From CAYRNC01 sp964425645 (lineage in GTDB: Bacteria; Bacillota; Clostridia; Peptostreptococcales; Anaerovoracaceae), in assembly GCA_964425645.1 (NCBI GenBank), contig CAYRNC010000069.1, positions 1 to 9,452 of the forward strand: 9,452 bases of DNA. Reading direction: 5' to 3'. This document shows, one piece after another, positions 1 to 5,780 of the stretch (position 1 is its first letter; every line of letters starts with the position of its first letter). Below the pieces are notes generated by a model. The model was given only the letters and a program-made list of their open reading frames with translations. It did not search any database and was not told the DNA's origin. The translations under genes were made by a program, and so were the position numbers.

Positions 1-35
1 TTCCTCTGGTTTATCGCTATATAGTCTATATATTC

Positions 36-51
36 TGCAAATTATGTGCCA
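36..51 (-). promoter_or_regulatory. Sigma-54 (-24/-12) promoter of an off-window gene
   Basis: Read on the minus strand the sequence is TGGCAC-ATAAT-TTGCA. This matches the sigma-54 consensus TGGCAC-N5-TTGCA at every fixed base, with the invariant GG (50-49) and GC (38-37) correctly spaced. The expected start of transcription is about position 25, so the transcript leaves the window on the left. The activator encoded at 347-1792 lies directly upstream in the same direction and is the obvious candidate to drive it. Confidence 0.85.
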
Positions 52-133
52 GGCAGAGACCGCCATTTTTCAACGTTTTGAACTTTTTAAAACCGCTACG
101 CCGACCCGATGCCGACTTGTTTTTAAGTCCTAA

Positions 134-151
134 TTCAATGTAAACATTGAA
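134..151. promoter_or_regulatory. Palindrome, candidate upstream activator site
   Basis: TTCAATG-TAAA-CATTGAA is a perfect 7-4-7 inverted repeat. Its centre is about 117 bp upstream of the expected start site of the sigma-54 promoter at 36-51, a usual distance for an enhancer bound by a sigma-54 activator. The palindromic form suits a dimeric helix-turn-helix protein such as the one encoded at 347-1792. It could instead be a short RNA hairpin downstream of that gene. Confidence 0.5.
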
Positions 152-167
152 ATTGCATCAAAAATTG

Positions 168-210
168 AACTAACTCAAAACTGAATTACCAATTCGATTT
201 TGAGTTAGTT
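168..210 (-). terminator. Long hairpin, probable terminator of the PAS activator
   Basis: The arms AACTAACTCAAAA (168-180) and TTTTGAGTTAGTT (198-210) are perfect 13-bp complements. Inside them GAATT-ACC-AATTC extends the stem after one mismatch and one G-T pair. On the minus strand the hairpin is followed within two bases by a run of five T (161-165 on the complement), as expected for an intrinsic terminator. It sits about 137 bp beyond the stop codon of the activator, and the stem is AT-rich, so efficiency is uncertain. Confidence 0.6.
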
Positions 211-273
211 TTAACCTATATGATTATTGATTTTAAATATGTTTATCTAGTCCAACAAACCTTCTATCCCTTT

Positions 274-287
274 ATGTTGTCCAACAT
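274..287. repeat. Palindrome ATGTTG-TC-CAACAT with a nearby repeat of one arm
   Basis: A perfect 6-2-6 inverted repeat. The eight bases GTCCAACA at 279-286 also occur at 250-257, 29 bp away, giving one full and one half site. This resembles an operator pair. It is about 255 bp upstream of the expected sigma-54 start site, which is far but still possible for an enhancer. Function is unproven. Confidence 0.35.
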
Positions 288-346
288 TTCATTCAAATTT
301 ATAAACGCATTTGGCTATATTAAAATGTGATATTAATCCATTAGCT

Positions 347-1792
347 TTAAGTATATTTTTGTATCCTCCGCATAGCGGAAGACTGGCTGATTTTTAATGC
401 ATCCGCTATTTTATAGCTGCTTTTATATTTATCCCTCGCCTGCAAAATCAACTGGCGCTCCATCTCTTCAACCGCATCCTTCAAAGGAGCAATGCGGTTT
501 ACCGTTACGATTTTTTCATCAGGATTTGCCGTTACGGACAACAAAGCGGAAGGCAGGTCGTCCAATTCTATTAACCCCTTACTGTCGGTAACAACCATGC
601 GCTCGACGAGATTTCTTAGCTCCCTGATATTGCCCGGCCAGGAGTAATTCTCCATAATGTCCAAGGCTTCTTTGCTTATCAGTACCCCCGTTTTGTAAAG
701 ATCGCAAAACTCTCGAAGAAAATGTTCCACCAAGAGAGTTATATCTTCCCTTCTTTCCCGAAGCGAAGGAACATTTATGGGCACTACGTTCAACCTATAA
801 TACAGCTCACTTCTGAATTTATTTCTCCTCACCAAATTGGCAAGGTCGCTGTTGGTAGCTGCTATGATCCGCACATCTATTGAAATGGGATCTAGTCCTC
901 CCACTCTTATTATCTCTCGGTTTTGAAGCACGTTTAACAGCTTTGCCTGAATATGCATAGACATATCCCCTATCTCATCCAAAAACAGGGTCCCGTTATT
1001 GGCTAATTCTATTAACCCGTATTTGCCCCCCGGGCGGGCCCCGGTGAAGGCGCCCGGTGCATACCCAAACAGCTCCGCCTCAATTAAGCTTTCGGGAATG
1101 GCTGCGCAGTTTATTTCTACAAACCGACCCTTTCGACGACTGCTGTGCTCATGAATATATTTTGCAAGCATGCTTTTGCCGCTTCCGGTTTCTCCTGTTA
1201 TCAAAATATTGGAGTCGGATGGGGCCACCTGCAAAGCCAAATCCTTGATAGTCTGCATGGCCTGACTTTGCGTAATCACTCTTAGACCGGTGTCATTATT
1301 GGATATCTTTGCCGCCTCCTCTTTGTAGTATTTATTTAAAAGTTGCAATTCATCTATGGATCTGGAATTGCTGACCACATAGTTTACAGACCCGTTCTCA
1401 TCCATTATCGGAGTGATGGTGCTTATCATATCACCTTCCGCTACCTTCTGAAGAACCGTAATCTGCCGTTTTTCCCTTATGGCAACGGAGGTCATCGATG
1501 GACGATAAATCCCGAGTTTCTCCATATCGTACACCGTTTTACCCTCTATGAACTTTCGTTCCACTTTACAATGTTTTTCAAATGCCCTGTTAACCCAAAG
1601 GATGTTTCCATGGCCGTCCGAAACATGAAAATTGTCCGCGCAATTATCTAAAGCTATGTTAAGCATCTCATTTTCCTTTTTTAACAGACGGATCTTTTCA
1701 TAAATTAACTCTTGAACGTTGCTTTCCTCCAACCCTGTTTCTACGGCTAAAAGCTTTGCCATTTCGATTAAAAAGTCTTCGCATTCCCCCAT
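347..1792 (-). CDS. Sigma-54-dependent activator, PAS / AAA+ / TyrR-type HTH
   Basis: This is a bacterial enhancer-binding protein that uses ATP to open sigma-54 promoters. Residues are numbered from the upstream ATG at 1807. A short helical N-terminus is followed by a PAS-like sensor at about 45-155. The AAA+ domain at about 178-405 has Walker A GETGSGKS (205-212), the sigma-54 contact loop GAFTGA (252-257), Walker B LFLDEIGD (274-281), sensor I AATN (316-319), an arginine-finger region FRSELYYRL (331-339) and WPGNIREL (390-397). A C-terminal helix-turn-helix (about 464-483, KIADALKISQSSAMRRIQKY) resembles the TyrR type. I prefer the start at 1792 over the in-frame ATG at 1807, because GGAGG (1805-1801) lies 8 bases before 1792 and would be inside the longer version. 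There is no receiver domain, so a small molecule bound by PAS is the likely signal. Probable targets are the off-window gene behind the promoter at 36-51, and possibly the divergent gene at 1970. The ligand is unknown. Confidence 0.93.
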   Translation of the reverse strand: MGECEDFLIEMAKLLAVETGLEESNVQELIYEKIRLLKKENEMLNIALDNCADNFHVSDGHGNILWVNRAFEKHCKVERKFIEGKTVYDMEKLGIYRPSMTSVAIREKRQITVLQKVAEGDMISTITPIMDENGSVNYVVSNSRSIDELQLLNKYYKEEAAKISNNDTGLRVITQSQAMQTIKDLALQVAPSDSNILITGETGSGKSMLAKYIHEHSSRRKGRFVEINCAAIPESLIEAELFGYAPGAFTGARPGGKYGLIELANNGTLFLDEIGDMSMHIQAKLLNVLQNREIIRVGGLDPISIDVRIIAATNSDLANLVRRNKFRSELYYRLNVVPINVPSLRERREDITLLVEHFLREFCDLYKTGVLISKEALDIMENYSWPGNIRELRNLVERMVVTDSKGLIELDDLPSALLSVTANPDEKIVTVNRIAPLKDAVEEMERQLILQARDKYKSSYKIADALKISQSSAMRRIQKYT

Positions 1793-1797
1793 AAGAA

Positions 1798-1805
1798 CTC
1801 CCTCC
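1798..1805 (-). promoter_or_regulatory. Ribosome binding site that sets the activator start
   Basis: On the minus strand GGAGGGAG runs from 1805 to 1798, with 5 bases between its last G and the ATG at 1792 (8 bases counted from the GGAGG core). The alternative ATG at 1807 overlaps this motif and has only a weak AAAGG upstream. The encoded protein is therefore most likely 481 residues. Confidence 0.7.
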
Positions 1806-1821
1806 ATGCCTTTTTAATATC

Positions 1822-1850
1822 ATAATAACACATTCTCTTCCTATACCCAA
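1822..1850 (-). promoter_or_regulatory. Candidate housekeeping promoter for the PAS activator
   Basis: On the minus strand there is TTGGGT (1850-1845), a 17-base spacer and TATTAT (1827-1822). The expected start of transcription near 1815 would leave a leader of about 22 bases carrying the ribosome binding site of the 1792 start. The -10 is good and the -35 is poor (first three bases only). Confidence 0.4.
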
Positions 1851-1969
1851 ACACGCATATCACATATATTATTTTATAATATTGCTTTTATATCTACCTT
1901 ATAATTTGATACAATAAACAGAACGGATATTGATTTTAAGTAAAGCACCGAACAGAAAGGGGTCTGCAG

Positions 1970-2272
1970 ATGAAAAGAATAGTGGCTTTTATGTTTATCA
2001 GCAGTGCAATTACAACACCGCAGAGAAATGAAATGGACTTAGGGCAGGGACTTATGATTACCGTCGGAGTAAACAGCTATGAAATGGCCTGTCTGGAGGC
2101 CAAGAAGCTGTCGGAGGAAGGCGCCGTTCTCATCGACCTTTGCGGCGGCTTTGGAACCATCGGTCACGCTATGGTTACAAAAGCAGTGCAAAGAAAGGTC
2201 CAGATAGGAATCGTCAGGTACGATAATCACCCGGGCTATGACTTCGTATCCGGCGACAGCAAATGGCTCTAA
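1970..2272 (+). CDS. Small DUF6506-type protein of unknown function
   Basis: This encodes 100 residues with no known activity. From memory it resembles the DUF6506 family, small proteins of about this length. Visible marks are a hydrophobic beta strand at the start (RIVAFMFI, 3-10), a TVGV strand (31-34), LCGGFG (57-62) and IVRYDNHPG (81-89), suggesting a compact alpha/beta cytoplasmic fold. The first strand is too short and unlike a signal peptide, and there is no membrane segment. AAAGGGG (1956-1962) sits 7 bases before the ATG, so the start is secure. It is divergent from the PAS activator across 177 bp (from 1792). I found no sigma-54 promoter in that gap; a TATAAT and a TACAAT are present without convincing -35 boxes. 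It ends just before a hairpin shared with the convergent aminotransferase. The glycine-rich loop could bind a ligand, but that is a guess. Confidence 0.8.
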   Translation: MKRIVAFMFISSAITTPQRNEMDLGQGLMITVGVNSYEMACLEAKKLSEEGAVLIDLCGGFGTIGHAMVTKAVQRKVQIGIVRYDNHPGYDFVSGDSKWL

Positions 2273-2280
2273 ATAGTAAA

Positions 2281-2318
2281 ATGAAGCCCGCAAGAGATAT
2301 TTTTCCTGCGGGCTTCAT
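2281..2318. terminator. Hairpin terminator between convergent genes
   Basis: ATGAAGCCCGCA (2281-2292) and TGCGGGCTTCAT (2307-2318) form a perfect 12-bp GC-rich stem around a 14-base loop. It begins 8 bases after the stop of the DUF6506 gene and lies 23 bases beyond the stop of the aminotransferase gene on the other strand. The minus-strand reading is followed by TTTT, while the plus-strand reading has only a weak T-rich tail, so termination should be better for the aminotransferase. Confidence 0.85.
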
Positions 2319-2341
2319 AATGTATCTTTAAGGTTAAGCCG

Positions 2342-3691
2342 TTATATGCAGGCTTTGATTGCCTCTTCATAAATTCTAAGACCTTCGTCTAACTGTTCGT
2401 CCGTTATGCAAAGAGGTGCCAAGAAACGAATCACATTGCCGTGGGTTCCTGCGTTTTCAAGCAGCAATCCTTTTTTAACTGCATAATTCACTATATCATT
2501 TACGATCCTTTCGTTGGGATTTTTTGATTCTTTGTCTGTAACGAATTCAATTCCCGCCATGCAGCCGATACCCCTTACATCCCCTATGACCTCATATTTA
2601 TCCTTCCATTCATTCCAGGTTTTCATGACTTTATTCGCTATCTTCAGTGCTTTACCTGGATAGTCTTCCCTTTCCATAATATCAATAAGAGTTAAAGCCG
2701 AAGCACAGGCAACGGCGTTCCCGCAGAAAGTCCCGCCTATAGTTCCCGGTATAGCCCCATCCATTATTTCACTTCTTGCGGTTACAGCCGATACGGGTAA
2801 ACCGCCGGCTATGGATTTAGCGGTGGTCACTATGTCCGGAGCCGCACCCGCCTCTTTCCAATATTCGGTCGCGAACATTCTTCCAGAACGGGCAAAGCCT
2901 GTTTGAACCTCATCGGCAATCAAAAGAATACCCTTTTCATCGCATATCTTTCTGATCGCTTTTACCCATTCGGTAGGAGCGGGCACGAAGCCTCCTTCAC
3001 CCTGGACAGGCTCTAAAGCTATGGCCGCGACATATTCTGCCGGCGATGATTCAACAAATACCTGTTCAAGCTTATTGACATAATAATCAATAGCCTCCCT
3101 TTCTGTCATGTCTCCAGGTGTTCGGTAAAGGTATGGAAATTCCGCTCTGTATATACCATCGGGGAAAGGACCCATCCCAACTGCATATGCTTTCTTTGCA
3201 GTCATAGTCATAGTAAGGGCTGTCCTTCCGTGAAAGGCGCCGGAAAAAACGATAACATTCGGCCTTCCGGTAAAACCTCTGGCGATCTTTACCGCATTCT
3301 CGTCAGCCTCTGCACCGCTGTTAACCAGCATCGTTTTCTTCTTATCTCCTTTAACGGGTATTATCTGATTGAGTTTCTCCGCAAGAGCAATATATCCCTC
3401 ATGTGTAACGATGTTCATCATCGCATGAAAATATTTCTCGCTTTGCTCTTTTACCGCATCGATTAGCTTCTCATTGCTGTAACCGATATTGAGCACACCC
3501 ACACCGCCGACCCAGTCCAAGAATACGTTGCCGTCCACATCCTCGAACATGGCGCCTTCACCACGTTTAATTACACAGGGATAGATGCAGCGAATCGCTG
3601 TCGGCATGGCATGTGCACGCCTTTCAATTATCTCCTTTGCTTTGGGACCCGGGAGAGGGGTTATAATCTTTGGCAATGCGTTTCTTAACAT
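2342..3691 (-). CDS. Class III PLP aminotransferase, GabT-like
   Basis: This cytoplasmic pyridoxal-phosphate enzyme is expected to move an amino group from an omega-amino acid (GABA, 5-aminovalerate or similar) to a 2-oxo acid. The 449 residues are the usual length for the fold-type I, class III family. Visible are the phosphate-binding NSGAEA (114-119), FHGRT (143-147), EPVQGEGG (217-224), D250 in IADEVQTGFARSG, which should pair with the pyridine nitrogen, and K282 in TTAKSIAGGLP, which should form the Schiff base. T311 in GGTFCGN is placed to hold the phosphate from the partner subunit. The start at 3691 has AAGGAGG 8 bases upstream; the frame stays open to 3829, but that stretch contains the gene's own sigma-54 promoter. 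Expression should therefore depend on the activator at 3865-5658. The same fold includes ornithine and other omega-aminotransferases and an amino-acid epimerase, so the substrate is not settled. The EVQTGFARSG region favours the GabT branch. Confidence 0.92.
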   Translation of the reverse strand: MLRNALPKIITPLPGPKAKEIIERRAHAMPTAIRCIYPCVIKRGEGAMFEDVDGNVFLDWVGGVGVLNIGYSNEKLIDAVKEQSEKYFHAMMNIVTHEGYIALAEKLNQIIPVKGDKKKTMLVNSGAEADENAVKIARGFTGRPNVIVFSGAFHGRTALTMTMTAKKAYAVGMGPFPDGIYRAEFPYLYRTPGDMTEREAIDYYVNKLEQVFVESSPAEYVAAIALEPVQGEGGFVPAPTEWVKAIRKICDEKGILLIADEVQTGFARSGRMFATEYWKEAGAAPDIVTTAKSIAGGLPVSAVTARSEIMDGAIPGTIGGTFCGNAVACASALTLIDIMEREDYPGKALKIANKVMKTWNEWKDKYEVIGDVRGIGCMAGIEFVTDKESKNPNERIVNDIVNYAVKKGLLLENAGTHGNVIRFLAPLCITDEQLDEGLRIYEEAIKACI

Positions 3692-3699
3692 TTTCCTTT

Positions 3700-3706
3700 C
3701 CTCCTT
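3700..3706 (-). promoter_or_regulatory. Ribosome binding site that sets the aminotransferase start
   Basis: On the minus strand AAGGAGG ends 8 bases before the ATG at 3691. It fixes the start of the aminotransferase at MLRNALPK and excludes the 46 residues of open frame upstream, whose sequence shows no resemblance to the family. Confidence 0.85.
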
Positions 3707-3759
3707 ATGCTTACTCACCGTCTTACCGGAAATAATAAAATGTTTTCTAATAAATAACT

Positions 3760-3775
3760 TGCAAATCCTATACCA
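3760..3775 (-). promoter_or_regulatory. Sigma-54 (-24/-12) promoter of the aminotransferase
   Basis: On the minus strand TGGTAT-AGGAT-TTGCA has the invariant GG (3774-3773) and GC (3762-3761) at sigma-54 spacing and differs from the consensus TGGCAC-N5-TTGCA at two non-invariant bases. The predicted start near 3749 gives a leader of about 58 bases. The activator gene ends about 90 bp upstream, in the same direction. Confidence 0.8.
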
Positions 3776-3836
3776 ATTTCCCGATGTTAGGCCTATTTTG
3801 CCAGATGACACCATATTTAGATTGTTCATCCCTTAA

Positions 3837-3861
3837 AAAAACATTCATTCAAAACGTTTTT
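3837..3861. promoter_or_regulatory. Inverted repeat between activator and promoter, enhancer or weak terminator
   Basis: AAAAAC (3837-3842) pairs with GTTTTT (3856-3861), and the right arm overlaps a perfect palindrome AAAACGTTTT (3851-3860). Its centre is about 100 bp upstream of the predicted start site of the aminotransferase promoter, a fitting place for an activator site. On the minus strand it follows the activator stop at 3865 and runs into seven T, so a weak AT-rich terminator is the alternative. Confidence 0.35.
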
Positions 3862-3864
3862 ACT

Positions 3865-5658
3865 CTAATTGATTTCCAGTTCGGCAATTTTACGATAGAG
3901 AGTAGCCCGCGATAATCCCAATTCCTTAGCCACAATATCTTTTCCGCCGACGCTGGCTCCATATTTTTTAAGCTTTCTTGCAATAATTTCTCTCTCATAA
4001 TTCTTTATCTGAACTCCTAATGGCAGATCGCTGTCACGTACAAGCATATCCAGATTCTCGTTGCGAACAAGCCTTGCCGGTACTGCATCTAAACCTATCT
4101 GGTCGCTAAATGCCATATTGACTCCGTATTCAACCGCATTTTCCAGCTCTCTTACATTACCCGGCCAGCTGTATTCCACATATATCTGCTCCACTTCTTC
4201 AGAAAAGCTGGTGATACTTTTATTTAAAAAGACGTTATATTTATTCAAAAAGAAATGCATTAACAGCTTTATATCATCCTTTCGATCGCGAAGAGGCGGT
4301 ATCAGCATCGGGATGACTGAAAGTCGATAATAAAGATCTTCACGAAAGGTACCTTTATATATCATTTCTTCAAGATCTTTGTTTGTAGCGGCAATCACTC
4401 TTACATCCACTATAGTTGTCTTATTTCCCCCTACTCTTTCGAATCGCATATTTTGAAGCACATGCAAAATTTTCACTTGCAAATGAAGCGGCATATCCCC
4501 TATTTCATCGAGAAAAATCGTCCCGCCGTTGGCCATCTCGAACTTACCGGCTTTTCCTTTTTCAGATGCCCCTGTAAAAGCACCTCTTTCATATCCAAAG
4601 AGCTCGCTTTCCAACAAGTTTTCAGGAATAGCCCCGCAATTAACGGTAACAAAGGGCTTCCTTGATCTCGAACTGGCATAGTGGATAGCCTTAGCGAACA
4701 TCTCCTTACCTGTACCGCTTTCTCCGGTTATCAGCACGGTAGAATTTCCTCTGGCCGTCAGCAAGGCCTGATTTTTAACACATTTTAATGCATCGCTACA
4801 GCCTATAATATCGTCAAAGGTATATTTTAAAGCCCGATTTTGAATATTGTAAGCCAATTTTTTAGCTTCTTCTATATCCCTGAAAGATATTACAATACCG
4901 CTTATAATATCGTCCTTTATTTGGGGTTTCGCCGTAACTATAAAGTGAAATTTTCCCCGTTCATTTATGTAAACTTCCTCGTTTTCTGTATATCCGACTC
5001 CTTTGCGCAATACCTCAAGGGCAGGTGTCCCCAGCATAAACTTATTGATATGGCTGTTTACAATATCCTCTTTTGTAGTATAAAGCAATGATTCGGCCAT
5101 GCTGTTACACCGCTTTATATAGCCTTTTTTATCGATCGCGAATATCCCTTCATGGGTGGTCTCAAGAACGGTTGTAATTTCACTTATCATATTTTCGCTA
5201 TCGTTTAAAGATGCTTTTTGCGACGCCTTCGCCGCCAGCAAATCCGCCATTTTCTCAACAAAAACCACCATCCGGCGTTCTGAATCCAAAAGTATTGATT
5301 TTTGTTCTTCTGTAAATGCTACAAGTCCTATTATTCCAATAGTTTCATTATTAACCCTTATGGGCGTGCAAATCTCTGCAAGTTCATGCTGTTGATCCCA
5401 AAGGGCGGTTTCATAGTATTTATAGCTTCTTGCATCCTCGATGTATTCGGTTACACCTGTCCTGAGAACCCTGGCATACAGGCAGTTTCCGTCGACATTT
5501 CCATCCTCTTCTTTTTCCCCCCTTTTCCTGTGATAGACGGAGGTGCCACCTATTATTGTAAGTTCATTATCAACGATCTCAACTTCGACCCCGATTGCTA
5601 TGGCGATTGCCTCAGCTACCTGTTGAACCGCAGGAGCAATATCTCCTAACAATGACAT
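3865..5658 (-). CDS. Sigma-54-dependent activator, GAF-like / PAS / AAA+ / Fis-type HTH
   Basis: This is an ATP-driven activator of sigma-54 RNA polymerase with two N-terminal sensing regions and no receiver domain. Residues 1-140 look like a GAF-type ligand-binding domain (EICTPIRVNNETIGIIGLVAF, about 95-115, is the typical late strand pair). A PAS domain follows at about 158-262. The AAA+ domain at about 283-510 carries Walker A GESGTGKE (312-319), GAFTGA (359-364), Walker B IFLDEIGD (381-388), AATN (423-426), FREDLYYRL (438-446) and WPGNVREL (498-505). The Fis-type helix-turn-helix is at about 573-592 (KDIVAKELGLSRATLYRKIA). All motifs needed for sigma-54 contact and ATP hydrolysis are present. 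GGAGG (5670-5666) lies 7 bases before the ATG. The gene runs straight toward the sigma-54 promoter at 3760-3775, so it most likely controls the aminotransferase, probably in response to its substrate or a related metabolite. The inducer is unknown. Confidence 0.94.
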   Translation of the reverse strand: MSLLGDIAPAVQQVAEAIAIAIGVEVEIVDNELTIIGGTSVYHRKRGEKEEDGNVDGNCLYARVLRTGVTEYIEDARSYKYYETALWDQQHELAEICTPIRVNNETIGIIGLVAFTEEQKSILLDSERRMVVFVEKMADLLAAKASQKASLNDSENMISEITTVLETTHEGIFAIDKKGYIKRCNSMAESLLYTTKEDIVNSHINKFMLGTPALEVLRKGVGYTENEEVYINERGKFHFIVTAKPQIKDDIISGIVISFRDIEEAKKLAYNIQNRALKYTFDDIIGCSDALKCVKNQALLTARGNSTVLITGESGTGKEMFAKAIHYASSRSRKPFVTVNCGAIPENLLESELFGYERGAFTGASEKGKAGKFEMANGGTIFLDEIGDMPLHLQVKILHVLQNMRFERVGGNKTTIVDVRVIAATNKDLEEMIYKGTFREDLYYRLSVIPMLIPPLRDRKDDIKLLMHFFLNKYNVFLNKSITSFSEEVEQIYVEYSWPGNVRELENAVEYGVNMAFSDQIGLDAVPARLVRNENLDMLVRDSDLPLGVQIKNYEREIIARKLKKYGASVGGKDIVAKELGLSRATLYRKIAELEIN

Positions 5659-5698
5659 AGTTCACCCTCCAAACACAACACCATCCGTTTTTATGGTT

Positions 5699-5707
5699 AT
5701 TATATCA
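5699..5707 (-). promoter_or_regulatory. Candidate extended -10 promoter of the GAF/PAS activator
   Basis: On the minus strand TGATATAAT carries a perfect -10 box (TATAAT, 5704-5699) with the TG of an extended -10. The -35 region 17 bases upstream (TTTTAG) is poor, as is common when the extended -10 is present. The predicted leader is about 35 bases, consistent with the ATG at 5658 and its ribosome binding site. Confidence 0.55.
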
Positions 5708-5780
5708 TGGGATACTGACACCTAAAAGAATATTATACATTTTTGATACAAAATTCTCACATTTAATACTTTCCCGGACT

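Larger units (their letters stand above)
1..346. other. Gene-free regulatory region downstream of the PAS activator
   Basis: I find no credible coding sequence here. The stretch holds a consensus sigma-54 promoter reading left (36-51), a short palindrome TTCAA-CGTT-TTGAA (69-82), an 18-bp palindrome (134-151), a long hairpin (168-210), a direct repeat GTCCAACA (250-257 and 279-286) and a palindrome ATGTTG-TC-CAACAT (274-287). The arrangement fits a terminator for the gene ending at 347 plus the enhancer and promoter of a gene lying left of the window. Confidence 0.7.

Noticed and set aside
1793..1807. Upstream ATG at 1807 for the PAS activator
   Set aside because: The GGAGG that serves the ATG at 1792 begins inside this codon stretch, and nothing comparable precedes 1807.
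1882..1885. TTGC as a sigma-54 -12 element for the DUF6506 gene
   Set aside because: There is no GG at the required distance upstream, so the invariant -24 element is missing.
2039..2293. Antisense open frame over the DUF6506 gene
   Set aside because: It is a shadow of the plus-strand gene, starts inside the terminator hairpin and has no ribosome binding site or recognisable motif.
3692..3829. 46-residue N-terminal extension of the aminotransferase frame
   Set aside because: It contains the sigma-54 promoter, has no good ribosome binding site at 3829, and a strong one precedes the ATG at 3691.
5302..5649. 115-residue plus-strand open frame inside the GAF/PAS activator
   Set aside because: It lies wholly opposite a well-supported gene and its composition is that of a reverse reading, with no domain.
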